Positions 47,224 through 60,105 of a stretch of 64,000 nt of DNA are shown one piece after another. The notes below the pieces were generated by a model. The model searched no databases, was not told the DNA's origin, and saw nothing but the letters and a program-made list of their open reading frames with translations. Every line of letters begins with the position of its first letter. The stretch's first letter is position 1. Made by a program: the position numbers and the translations under genes. Source of the DNA: Ehretia macrophylla (Eukaryota; Streptophyta; Magnoliopsida; Boraginales; Ehretiaceae); assembly GCA_037974665.1 (NCBI GenBank), contig CM075778.1, forward strand, positions 11,707,001 to 11,771,000. The letters run 5' to 3'.

Positions 47224-47935
47224 ATAGTGGGAAAGCTTCAAGCTTTGTTTCACATTCTATGTTGTTAGAATTGCATTTGCTGCTGTAAATTAATGGCTAT
47301 TTTCAGTGTTCCACATCATGAAGTTGGTGTAGTTTTGAGGAGTTGTTTCTTGTGACTTGATCGTGTATGAAGAAGCAGGTGTATTTTGGCTTAAGAGCTT
47401 TTGTTCACCTTTTCATGCCACTTTTTTTACCGTGTATGTGTGTGTGTGTGTATGTTCTAGTATCTTTCTGGTATTTTTGGTAGCTTATTAGACCTTTAGG
47501 TCAGTTGATTTGGTAGTCAAACTCATTATTTGGTCAGCTGAGGTGGTAATTTAAGGTCTTATTATAAGAAAAGACTTGAGTTTAAAGTTTCTGTAACTTT
47601 TCTTTTTTTGATGATTGATGATTATGTGTATCGTTTAAAAGATTGTTTATACTTGAGGCGTGTTAAAAAATATCAAATTAATTAAGTATATATTTTTTAA
47701 TGATTTATATATTTTGATTGTGTAAATGAGAAACCATATTTGTGTGCCAGCCAAATGGTAAAATTCTTCCTTTTTTAAGCATCTACCCTGCAGGACGCCC
47801 TCGCTTCGAGTGGTGGGAATGACTGCTCGACTTATGGTTGTTGATTTGTTGTCGTGCCAACAAATCCCTCTTTTAAATTAAGATCAAATGATCATTTTCA
47901 CAAAATACTATTATGTTCATAAAATATCAATGGTG
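47224..47935 (+). other. 3' flank of the small HSP gene
   Basis: The 3' UTR probably covers the first 250 bases; a TG-repeat lies at about 47434-47450. After that the DNA is intergenic. Nothing else could be named. Confidence 0.4.
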
Positions 47936-48175
47936 GTGATGTGCATGTTGAAATAAATATGTGACAAAATTAGAAAAATAAGATTAGAAATAAGGTGATA
48001 TGAAGAAAAATGAGACGGTTTCAATTAAAGATAAGATAAATGATAGTATGTTATAGTATAAACATGTTAGAAGAAGATTTATAAGGGTATATGTTAGAAG
48101 GTAGAAATTTGATAGAAATAGTATCTATAAGACGAATAAATGAAGATTTAAGAAGAGTTAAATACAGACACTTGT
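47936..48175 (+). pseudogene. C-terminal tail fossil of a plant non-LTR retroelement (LINE)
   Basis: Codon by codon this aligns with the well-known plant LINE tail: RMLRWMCGKTRKDKIRNE, then a KMREARLRWYGHVRRRP-like block and APVRR. Here the sequence has decayed, with ATATGTGACAAAATTAGAAA for the CGKTRK part and AACATGTTAGAAGAAGATTT for the GHVRRR part. There are stops and substitutions in the frame and no upstream RT domain, so it is a short dead fragment. Confidence 0.65.
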
Positions 48176-49124
48176 AATTTTGAGTAGCGTTAACAGATTT
48201 ATATAATTAACCTATTTAATAGGAAAAAACGACTCTTGATAGAAATGAATAACATTGACAGATACACTCTTGATAAGAATAAATAACATTGACATATACA
48301 CATAACTGATCCAACTTGATAAAAAAATAAAAAATAAAAAATAAAAAACTTGGTTTTGTTTTTGACCATTTCCACATAAATGAGAGAAGCATATTTGTAT
48401 GCCAGACGTGGAGCATATAGGTGTACCTGCTTTACATTCTAGCCTCACAGCGTCGTTTGGATGCATATGAGATTCATCTCATATCATGTGTTCTTTTCCC
48501 TTTACGTGAACTCGACAGTATCTTTGGTATACATAGCTGATCCACATAGTTGTTTCAGAGAGCTAATATGAACGCGTTTGCAATGTTATGTTGCTTAAGA
48601 TTTTTGCTAAAACAGAAGAACATTTATACAACTTGATCGATCATTTGCAAATGAAAACGTCGACTGTTACCATCGTGTTTATCAAGGTCAGCCGTTTTCG
48701 CTTGTAAGTCAAATTCAAGAGGTAAAAATCAATACAGAATCAACACACATCATATAACAGGAGCGTAAACGATACAAGATCAACAGAGATGATATTAAGA
48801 GTGTTAGCGTGCACGAAAAGGACGATAGAGGCTACAAAGAAGAACGATCGAGTCCACAACAGAGAACGGCAGATCTCACAAATCACCATCGTGTTTGTCA
48901 AGGGTCGGGTAGAAAACGATAAAAGAATCCACTATATCTGTGTGAAAGATAAATTCATCTGTCAAAATCAGTAATGGTGCATGAATAAGCTCAATCACTT
49001 GGTGGAATAAGATTTGATCACTTTGGTCAGTATAAATTAAACAATGCTTTGTATTCTCATCAAAAGCCAATAATGCTTTTGCAAAGGAGAAATCATGCAT
49101 TAAACTATTATATAGAAAGATACC
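48176..49124. other. Intergenic DNA and 3' flank of SWA2
   Basis: No gene is supported. The last few hundred bases should include the 3' UTR of the minus-strand SWA2 gene. Confidence 0.3.
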
Positions 49125-52100
49125 TTATTCGGATGTTTTTCTCTTCTTCTTGTGCTTGGGTTTTTGCTTTTTGGTCAATGTAGTATCTGCAGCAGGACTC
49201 TCTTCATTCACCAAATGTTCATACTCTTCCAGGCTTGCAAAAGGGGATGCTGCAGCATTTTTACGTGATTTTCGCTTTCTTTTCCTTCTACCTGAGCTCT
49301 CCTCTTCATCACTTGCATCATCCGCCTCCCCTATGGCAACTTCATCATCATCAATGTCAGCAGAATCAACATCAGCATCCTCAAGATCTCCATCAACCAT
49401 ATCTGATGGAAGATCCATCTCTTCATCACTGGCATTACCAATCAAGTCATCGTCGTCTTCATTTGCAATGTCGTCAAGATCGTCGTCGTAATCATAGTCA
49501 CCGTCTGCTGGTAAAGAAGGATTTGCTGAGTCCAATATAGTTTCAATCTCCTCATTGTCACTTTCATCCTCGTCGCCATCCACAGCGAGTAACTCTTCGG
49601 CACCCTCATCCTCTGCTCGCTTCTTTTTCTTCTTCTGTTTCTTTGAGGAGCTCATTTTGTTTGCGTAGAACTTATGGAAGACAAGATCCTCTGGAGCTAC
49701 ATCGTCTTCAGCCAAGGACAAAATTTCTAGCCCAATCAACTGGTGGTTCATGTCAAGCTGCAGAAAAAGAGAGCAAATATTAAGCATATCTATGATCGAA
49801 CAGGTCAAAAAAATAATGCCTATTACAAATGTGGGGAACGAATCTTTTCCAGGAACTCAATTACAAAATGAAATATAACTAGGAAATCATTATTCATAGG
49901 TTTCATCATGGACAAGGAATCCTTAGGAATGAACAACTACAACCTGAAACATCAAGCCTTCATTTTTTGCTATGGCGGACGTGAAGTATTACTAAATCAT
50001 ATCCAATCCCAATGGAAAGTGAACCCAAAAATAGCACTCAGAAGGACAAAAGATATGTTGCATGGAAAATTTTTGGGCAAACTGACCTTCTTGGATGGTT
50101 CGATCTCGGAGGCACCATGCCATGTGCTCTTCTTTGGCTTCTTTTCCATGAATTTGTCCAGGAAAGCGCTAAGAGAAAGGTCATGAAGAGGGTTACCATT
50201 GTACACAATGTTGGCTCCAGAAAGAAGGGTTCTGGCCATTGTAGCAACCGATGGGTGCACATGCGAAGCCAGTACAGTCAACTCCCACCAGCCAACATGA
50301 TCTGCATTGCTGTAGATTTACAGAGCAGATGGTAGATAGTAGTTAGAGAAGTCTATTATACTCAAACGAGATTTAGATCCAATAACAATTAAGTTACCAC
50401 CTCATTTAAAAGCGTAAGCTGTTAGAGAGGGGTTCATTGTATTAATTTATTGTGTTCAATAGTTTCTAAATAAAAATAGCTCAAAAACAACCGACAAGAA
50501 CTTGAAAGTACCAGAAAGAAGGCTCCCTGTGCCGAAGGTTGTATCCTCCAGGCAACGAAGACCTAACATTTGCTGCTTCAGATTCTTGCACCTGATACAC
50601 AGCTACAGATTTGGATTCTTCAAGGTGTTCCGAACCATCTTCCATGAACCATCTGCCTGGTTCATCCATATCACCATCTTCAGAGTCTGAAGCAGCAGGA
50701 ACTTCATCGTCACTTGAGGAATTGGTATTGGCAGTGATGCCATCATTTCTGCTTACAACTTTGTCAACATTATTTTTTCTATTCTGAGTTGGTCTCGCTT
50801 GATCTTCTTCCTCTTCAGCTATATCTTCAAAGTGCTCCAGATCTTCATCAACAGACTCATTCTGAACCACCATATTCCTGCATGATTAAGATTTAATATT
50901 TTCTTCTCAAAATGGATAGGTTTATTAGTTTTACTTATATGTAACTTTGTAAAGAAAAGGATGATCAGATGAAAATTTAAAATAGCCTCACCAAAGAGGG
51001 GGTCTTGCTTTGAGGACTTCAGACAGAAGGAAAAGGCATCCACAAGCGTATTGAGGTGGCTGCTGAAGGGCAACCTGCTTGACACAAAAGCAATCAATAT
51101 CGATGAAGTACAGGAATAAGTACATGACCAATATCTTAAAGGGTGTGCTTGTCTAAACTGTAAAACCTCGATTTCCCCATATATCCTAGAAAATAAGTAT
51201 TACAGGTCAAAATGGTTCAAACAAACTCCTGTAGAGTTCTCACCCGCTTACTGTATAACATATCATCAAGAGGATTTAAGTGTAGAAGTTGCACTTAAGC
51301 ACTAACCTGTAGCAAACGCTTTGAGAAAGCAGCAACTCGTTTTAAGTTTATGTCACTTTTCATAGCCCTAAGGAGTAGCCCAAAGAACATTTCCTCCTGA
51401 TGATTAGCCCAAATAAGTATTCAGTTCAGTGTAGTTTGTCCAGCAGCAAGCATGATGAGGCAGTAAAAAGTGATAAGGACAGTTGATATAAATCAAGGAT
51501 AGAAGATCATGAAATGCACAATGTGCACGTAACAATATGATATAAACTCAAGAGAACTGAAATACTTGCTTATCAAGCGGGCAGTATTTATAATCTTATG
51601 TGGCCATCAACACTGAAGACTGTAAAGACAGTAAAAGTATGCTTTCAAAAGTCTGGCAACTTCTGTTACCTTGGAAGAATTCATTGCAGATGGTAAGAGA
51701 AGCTTAGCATACAACGCTCGATAAAACCGATCACTAACAATCTGATTTTTGGAAGAGATTTTATCGAGAAGCATCAATGCTTGAACACCAACATTGAAAT
51801 TCCTTGAATGAACCTGAAAATCCAAACAGATGCTCCTTGAGGCTATTACAAAAATACTTTCTTCCAACCATCAAAAGAAAACATTTTCTGAAAAAAATGT
51901 ATCAAAGAACACCAGTTCACATCAATGTCCATAAATGACAAAATGTATTAAAAGGTTTTGAGCAATCTTTTTATTCTCTAAAGATTAATGTTTGTAACCC
52001 TAAGCTTACCAGCTTAAACAACATAGGTGTCTGGACCTCAATAATATCATCGGCTTCATCACTTGAAACAAATGGAAATGCTCTATTGACACCCTGCAAA

Positions 52101-55100
52101 AGGCATAAAAATAACAACACTTTGGATAAGTTATCCTGGAAAATATGTATATACATACATATATATGCATATATGTATGTAATACTCAATTCATTTCTTA
52201 TTAATAGTTTAATCCAACAAATGATCCCAGCATCTCTCATCTAAACCAAAAACATTAAGGCTGTCTTATTTATAATGCTGTCATTAGTTTCAGAATTCCC
52301 CAAAACTTTTTAACAACTTTAGGGAGCCAGTCTGACACGACTGATTTGAAATTACATGAAAAACGTAAGCTTGGATGACTTTTTGAGAAGCATGTTTTTA
52401 AGTCTCTAATGCTACAAAGCAAAAAATTTATGAGAAGAAAAATAAGATTGATAATACTGACTGTCAGAAGGGCTGACAATAACCGCGAGTCCATCTCAAC
52501 ATGAGATTCTGATGAATCCTTCTCTTTATTATCCTTAGAAGAACTAGTAGCCTTTTTGTTCTTTTCTTTGCTGTTTTTCTTGGCCTTTTCGTTCTTTTCT
52601 TTGCTGTTTTCCTTGGCCATATGCTCTGCACTCACCTCAGATATTAATACCTGAATTGAATCAATTCGATGTTTAAGCAAGATGACCATATATCTAAGAT
52701 AAACATGATTGTACCTTCAATAATATGAAGGAATGTTTGGGTATAGACCAATAGCCCAAAATCTACAAACTGAAACTGATTTTGCAGATGATTGTGAATT
52801 CTAGAGCCATACCTTAAAGAGGGCAAAATAGACATCTATCAAACGTTTTGCTACCTTAGGACCATCCCCCTTGTGACTCAAACGGATTTGAGTTAAGAAA
52901 TTAACCTGTAAATAGACGAGGTCAGATTGATGAACATAGCCGGTCAAACAAACTACAATAATTATATGAGGCACATACATGGTAATTGAGCCTGGATGAA
53001 TATTATTCAGACACACAGAAGATTCAAGTAAAGCATGGGCTATGAATATGCATTCAAGGGATAAACAGCATTTTATTTATGAGGCATGAAGTGTGTACAA
53101 CCTATATAAATCATAATAATGTCTTGCTCAGCTACACAAAGATACAACTCCTCCTATAGAATTCTTTTTCTCTTTGGAAGAAATACAGAATATCTCCAGT
53201 AACTATGGCACCAAGGTGGGCACCACATTTACAAGGTAGCATAAGCTATTAAATAGAAGTTAAGACTTTTGACAGTACTGTCCAAATAATCTGTATTCAC
53301 AAGGATTTTTCAAGCTCGTAGATCTTCAGACTCATAAATTGACAGTGTATAGGCAACAAATTGGGATGCATAACTTCCATATAACTTGAATAACTTGTAA
53401 ACATATTATAAGATACAGAAGATTTAAAACAATAGAAACTACAAAACAAACATAGGATCCCAGAAGAATGGAATTACTATAAATCTTATGAAAAAACCAG
53501 TAGAAATGTAGAAACAGAACTCCAAGAAATAATCACTCTTATTTATAGAACAGGCCAATTGGATCATCAGTTTTGTACAATCAAATCCAAGGAAATCACA
53601 GAATATGAGCAGAGAAGAAAGAAAGTTATTGAGAAAGAATTTCCAAGTAAAAGGAGTCACAATTGACTCAAAAGCAATTATCATTCTGTTGAGTTTGTCG
53701 ATATAAAAAGATATTACACACTCAAAAAAGTCCCAGTTAAACAGTTCTTGTACACCAATGAAACAAGAATATGCTTCAGGCTCAGTATATAGCACAAAGA
53801 AATGGAACAAATAAGTCCTCCATACCGCATGGTACTTGGACTTTAATCCCAGATGTGGCCGAAACAGGAAATTCTCCAATTCATCAATGACCACAGCCTG
53901 TCAGAATAAAGAATATACCTTCATAAGTACAGCAAAATTTTTAATTAAGAACATCAGGAACTGGCTATTTCCAATTAAGTTGAGGAACAATACCAACACT
54001 ATACACACTCATGAAATGTTAACATGCCTGCATACACCCATCTTATATGTCTTTTTGAAGACAACTTATTTTGATACCGGAGGCCCAAGCATCCTATAAT
54101 TCTCTGCTTTCCTCCAAAATACTCTGAGTTTTAAGTGTCCCAAAATTCACAGAATCTTATTCTTGAAAAGTCCTGCTAATTTTCTAAACCCTACATACAT
54201 AGGGCACCCAAATTGACCAATTTTTTTATTATACAGGTTCCATTATAGTCTACTAGCACCCAGGTCATCTTGCCACTTCCCTTCATGGCCTCAATAAATC
54301 TTAAATCTCAATCCTCATCCTTTCTTTGAACCTCCTAAGAACGAAAATTGTTACTCAATGTTTCAGCAAAATAGAAAAGAAAAGGACAAAGACGCCATAT
54401 ACAAAAGCCAGTTATCATGCTGTGTCTTTTTTTTAAGTTTCGAAAAGACCAATTGTTATTCTTGTTTAAGGTATTGTCCATCATAGTAAAGTAATAAAAC
54501 ATAATGTAGAATCAAAGAATTAGAAAAGGAAAAAGCAGAAACCAGGGTAAACTCAATCGAATAGTTTACCTTCATATTTGGATGATCAGCTAAAAGTTTC
54601 AACAAGAGATAATCAGCATTAGATGCAGCTTTATTTGCGGGATCCCCTAGCTAGGCAAGTAAACGATGAGCATACAGTTAACAAAAGAAATGAGAGAAAA
54701 GAAACAACAGAAAATAATAGAATGGTTCAAAGATGCTCCACAAAAGAATTCAGTAACATTAAGAACAATAATTACAAAAAAATTAAAAGTGAGGGAGAAG
54801 TCTAATATGAGTATACTTTGTTCACTAGTGCAGAAAGTAAGCGCCGTTCTTGTTCTGATTTGCTTCTAAGCAACACATACATAGTCTGCACAACAGAATC
54901 CAACACTTACAATCAAACAAAAACTTGGGCCTTATTGTGGATGCACCAAATAATTATAATGAGATCATAAAGGGAAAACATAAGAAATGCATAAGATCAC
55001 AAACTGCCATGGATAAACATTTCTACAATCCAAACTCTTAAGGTATCTTTCTATGTAGCTTTTATTTCCTTCTACTTCTAACTTTTTGAGAACACTTGAT

Positions 55101-58100
55101 TTTCCCTTGAGAAATCATATATAAAAAAAAGGAAAAAAATTCAGAAGTGCTTACTGTTCCTCATGAATGAAAATGATTTTATATTTCCCGCTACACAATA
55201 GAAGTAAAGCATTTCCCTCTACAAGCGATAACTTGAGGGCTCCTAAGGAGCAGATGCGAAGGATTTAAGACCTACATTTGAGTAGCAGACAGGAGCTGAA
55301 GTGGTGTTGAAATTCTAAAATCCTTTACTTTCAAATTAGACAATTACTGTATAGGAAAGTAAATTGCATTGTTAATTTATTCTGAAAAATTCGTACATCC
55401 GACAAATATTCCCACTTGTTTCATATTTGCACGGAAAACAAAACATATCCTTAAAACAGCGAAAGATTTATCCAGAAAATGTACAAAGCATATGTATAAA
55501 GTCTCAAAAAACACTACATCCAGAAGTAAACGGGAAAAAAGACACCTTCTATCATGATTTACTAAATGTATATTTTTCTGAGAACCTAATGCCACCAGCC
55601 ACTAAAGAAGAAGGAGATGTATAAACGAAGACCTAAAGAAACACTATATGCAATTATAGATATTTAAATAGTCTTAGTAAGAAATATAAAGCCAACCTTC
55701 AAAGCCTTGTCTTTAAGTATGGCTAAAACATCTCTTGATGCTTCTTCAAGTGCAACGACAAAGCGTTCATACCTGTATTCGTCATGCGTCCATTCTCGTA
55801 AAAATTCACATAGATCATTGGATGAAAACTGTGAAGGCAGTCCAATTTAAGATTAAAAGTATGAAACCAGAAACCCACTTCCATTGATATAATATACTAC
55901 AGACGTTGAGAAGCATCTCATTTGTTTTTTGCATGAAAGAGTCATTTCCCTATGGAGAAGACATGTAAGAGAATTATCGAAACTCTATTATGAACTTAAC
56001 AGCTAAAGAACTTCATTTATTGTAAATATTAGCAACTCTTGTATAAATTATAATCCATGATAAAGTTTATGAAATCCTTATGCTTTTTATTTATCTTCTC
56101 AGGCAACTACAATTTCCTCTATTCCTGTAACATCTATATTTCTCCCTTCCTTTTATATTCATTCTCATGACAACCTATAAAATGCCAAGTACAAGTCAGT
56201 CATGTTTAGGAAATCATAAACAGTAGTTATGATACAATTTTGTTTTGTGATACGGATATTGGGCAAATGATTACCCTCCGATGTCTCTTTTCCTTGTTTG
56301 AGGCAGTGTCGGGTTTGAAAATAAATCTTAGCAAGAGCAAATAAATTCCTTTGGGCAATGTGGAGAACATGGGGGACCTTGCCAATGTGCTTGGGAGTTA
56401 GGTAGGATCACTTCCATTAAATTACCTTGGTCTTCCTTTAGGGGCTAAATTTAAAGAGCACAGTGTTTGGGATTCTATTGTGTTGAAATTTGAGAAAAGG
56501 TTATCAGGGTGAGAAAAGGAAATTTCTTTCCAAAAGCGGGAGACTTACTCTTATTAAAAGCACTCTCTCTAACCTTCACGTGTACTTCATGTCCTTATTT
56601 CCCATTCCAAACTCTATATCAAAGAAACTTGAAGTTATCCAAAAGCGTTTTTTGTGGGATCGAATAGGAGGTGAGTTTAAATATTATCTTGTTAGATGGA
56701 AGGTGGTCAAACAACCAATTGACAAGGGTGGGCTTCGTATCAAGTCATTTCTTATGTTTAGCAAAGCCCTTCTTGGAAAATGGTTGTGGAGATTTATCAC
56801 ATAGAGGACGAACCTTCAGAAAGATGTCATTGTGGCGAAGTTTGGGGAGGCTCATAATGGGTGGATGTCGGGCGAGAGAAGAATATCTCGTGGAGTAGGT
56901 CATTGGAAGAACACTGCTAAGGGATAAAACTCCTTTATGAATCACATTTCTTTTGATGTGGGAAATAGGGAGAGGATCTTACTTTGGAAAGACAAATGGA
57001 ATGTTTCTCTTACTACCCCGCTAAAGGCTCTTTTCCCTAATCTCTTTTCTTTGGTTCGAGAGAAAAATGCTATTATTAGCTCATGTGTGGATGAGGTGGA
57101 TGGTAATTTTGGATGGAATGTGACTTTTATTAGGGAGGCTAATGATTGGGAAGTGAAGGAGTTTGTCAATTTCTTTGGATGTTTAAATAATTGTGCTCTT
57201 AGCCATGAAAGCGAGGATAAAACGAGATGGAATTTGGTTAAAAATGAGACATTCACGGTGAAATCTTTCTATAGAGCTCTTGTTGGAGATAATGAACCTA
57301 ACATGTCTGAGACATTCCAGTGGAAAGATATTTGGAAGTCTTGTGCTCCAACAAAAGTAGCATTCTTTGCTTGGGAGGCGACTTGGGGTAGAATTCTTAC
57401 ATTGGACAATCTCCAAAAAAGAGGACATATTGTGGTCAAAAGATGTTTTCTATGTAAAAATGATATGGAATCGGTGGAACATCTACTTCTAAAATGCTCC
57501 TGGGCTAGAAGCCTTTAGGAGATGGCCTTTCTTATCACGGGGGTACAATGGGTTGCTTCTAAGTCTTTTCGGGAAGAAGTTAGTACTTGAAGTGGAATCC
57601 AATCATCCAAGCACAAGAAAAAAGTTATTTGAACGGTCCCTATTGCCATCATTTGGAATTTATGGAAGGAACAAAATCGAAGACCCTTTGAAAGGGAGGA
57701 GTCGACTCTAGTGTCCTTAAAAAGCCATTGTGTTTATGATCTATGTTTTTAGACTAAAGGATCTTGTAAGCTAGATGTAGAGAGGATTCAAGAATGTATA
57801 GATAATTTACGGTGTTGATGTAAATAACTTTTGAAATGTACCCTCTTGGTGCTTATTTGTTTCATAAAATTCTGAGTGTGGGAGTGGAATGCAACAATTG
57901 CATGAATAAGTTAATGACAAACAACTAAAGAAAGAGCCAAAAGGCTTAAAACATACCTTTGCTTTAGACATTCCTCCCAATACCAGAACAGTAGAAGAGA
58001 GTAACCATCTTTTGATTCAGGAAGATGATTTAGAGGTCGTTGAAAGAGTGTCTTTAGCTTACAATCTGGTAACAGACTGGTAGGAATATAGAGAACAATC

Positions 58101-60105
58101 AATATCGCATGAGGCTAGTGAGCTACAAAATCAAGAGCGAACAACACTGTACTTTCGAGTGCACAAATATACATAAAGCTTGACGCTTAAAGTGATTACT
58201 TCTATAATCATGACACGTCACAGCTTTGAATAGAGTTCATTTTAATATTTTAACAAAGACAAGTATGCAATGTACCCACATATCTTCCTTCCAGAGAGAA
58301 GTTAGAAAGTAAGCTGACCTGGAAAGGAAAAGTTCTTTCAGTGCCTCAAAGCCCGTTAAGGAATGGCGTTTTCCAACTTTTGATGTCACCATCCCTGCAA
58401 TCATTTTAATTAAAGATAGGTTCAAGTTAATAACATAAGGCTATGTTAAATCATTTTGTAGATCTGTCATTGACAGGTTAGGGCTCTTTGACACCTTTCA
58501 AAAGCCAGCCGAACTTAAACTTCCAATAACAAAGCTATAGCTATCCTAAATCTACTATCCTTCTTTTTTATAAAAAGTTCAGAAACAAAGTAATTAAAAT
58601 ACAATCACAATGTGCAATGACCAGTTTATTTTCTCTACAAACAAGAATATAGACATTGTGATATCAAATCATCACAAGCAAGGCATTTAACAAAGTCACT
58701 TTTATTCAACCAGCACCAGAAGCCAGAAATTTTTTCAGAAGTAATTTGTCATTAAGATTTTACAACTGCTTGATTGTCTAGCAAGAGAGTAATGTACAGT
58801 TCCAAAGGGAATTCAAGTAAAGAGGAAAAACATTGTAACAGTCAACTCATTGCATGATATCCAACAATCTTGCATATAATAAATGCATTTACCTGCACAG
58901 CAAGGGGAAAGATAAGAGGATAGCCCCTTAATGTCTGTAGACATTGTTTCATGCACTTTTACACCAAAAGGTTACTTGAAGTTGAAGTTCAGCACTTTCT
59001 ATTTGCCTATTTCACAACAAAACATACTTAATTCAATCCACTTCTTACTCCTCCTTCTTGAAACTTGAATTAACTAATCCTTTGCAGATTTCCCTAGTAA
59101 TTAAACGTTTTTCTCACAACAATTAAGAAAAACGACATGATTAATCATATGTGCATACTCAATAAAACTACAAATTTAGCTGGAATTCAACAAAATGACA
59201 TTATAAACGCGCATATTTAGCTCGAATTTATCAAAACAGCATTACCCAAAAAGCTTAAATTAATCAATCCTTTGTACATTTCCTTGGTAAAGCTTAAAAC
59301 TGTTTCTAATAACAATTAAGATAACAACGTGACCAATCACAACAATTGATCCACACACGATAAACGAGGAAATTTAGCTCAAATTCAACAAAATAAGATT
59401 ACCCAAAAGCGCATCAAGTGATCTCAAATTCGCAACGGGATTATCACCAAGCAAGACCGAGTACGCAGACACCTTATCAGCAGCGGTTCCGGACCTCTGC
59501 GTGGCAATGAGCATTTTTATATCCCCAGATTGCCCTCTGGAAGATTCGTAATCCTTCACATACTGCGCCAACAACCTCTCCCCCAATTCCTTCTTCTTCT
59601 CCACCAAACCCTTCCATTCTTGGACATTCCTAATCTCAATTCTCTTCTTCCCCTCTCCCCCAATCCCCTTCTCCTCCAACTCCGTCACGTCCACGTGCCA
59701 CACTCCTAGTCCACTCGCCTTGACCAACGGAAGCTTCGGAAGGTTTTTGTACTTATCCTTTGCCTTCCATAAGTTGCTATCGTTATCATTATCGTTATCG
59801 TTATCGAATGGAGCTTGAGGTCGAGCTCGAGGTTGGGGCTTGGGCTGCTTCTTGTTGTTGGATTTGAACTTAGGCTTTTCCTTGGTATTGATTGTGTTGT
59901 TCTTTTCGTTTTTATTTGGGGGTGATTGGTTGCGGGGTTTAAGAGAGCCGGTTTTGCGGAAATCGGAGTCGTCGAAGCCGGTGGTGGAGGTGGGAGGGAG
60001 GGAGGTGGAGAGGCCGAGGGAGGAAGCGAATGAAGCGACGTCGAATTTGAGGGCGTCTAGCTCTTCTGCTGTCGTTTTGGGTTTTTTGGTTTTTGAGGCC
60101 TTCAT
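49125..60105 (-). CDS. SWA2: SWA2/Noc1 (Mak21, CEBPZ-like) nucleolar ribosome-biogenesis protein, 16 exons
   Basis: Exons on the minus strand: 59403-60105, 58319-58394, 57957-58076, 55697-55772, 54817-54885, 54570-54650, 53826-53897, 52813-52905, 52462-52650, 52010-52093, 51670-51813, 51307-51396, 50992-51074, 50512-50877, 50087-50309, 49125-49757. They sum to 3102 nt (1033 aa) with every phase in register. The N-terminus is basic and low-complexity. The conserved body includes VGKRHSLTGFEALKELF, SLLLFWYWEECLKQRY, FRPHLGLKSKYHAV, RLSHKGDGPKVAKRLIDVY, VQALMLLDKISSKNQ and the CBF/Mak21 core (about residues 495-770: FGLLLRAMKSD, QQPPQYACGCLFLLSEVLK, SLPGGYNLRHREPS, WWELTVLASHVHPSV). The C-terminus is Asp/Glu-rich, then Lys/Arg-rich. 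Relatives work with Noc2 in 60S pre-ribosome maturation; the Arabidopsis gene is needed for female gametophyte progression. Exon 9 holds a duplicated NSKEKNEKAKK stretch. Intron 3 carries a LINE. Confidence 0.96.
56221..57861 (+). mobile_element. 5'-truncated L1-type LINE in SWA2 intron 3
   Basis: It is antisense to SWA2. The sequence begins next to the reverse transcriptase YADD box region (DTILFCDTDIGQ) and continues with LFSLFEAVSGLKINLSKSK, LPLNYLGLPLGAKFK, LSKSGRLTLIKSTLSNL, FLWDRIGGEFKYYLVRW and GGLRIKS. The RT-associated zinc-binding domain follows: WKDIWKSCAPTKVAFFAWEA, then CFLCKNDMESVEHLLLKCSWA. Several stops and frame changes are present, so it is dead. TCATAAA occurs at 56214-56220 and 57862-57868 and may be the target duplication. 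The 3' end carries CCTCTTGGTGCTT, common in plant LINE tails, without a clear poly-A. SWA2 splicing around it remains in frame. Confidence 0.85.

Noticed and set aside
49150-49540. Two long Ser-rich and His-rich frames on the plus strand
   Set aside because: They are antisense shadows of the acidic C-terminal exon of SWA2.
53439-53894. 151-codon minus-strand frame
   Set aside because: Mostly SWA2 intron 7 read through from exon 7; the splice donor at 53825 ends the real coding part.
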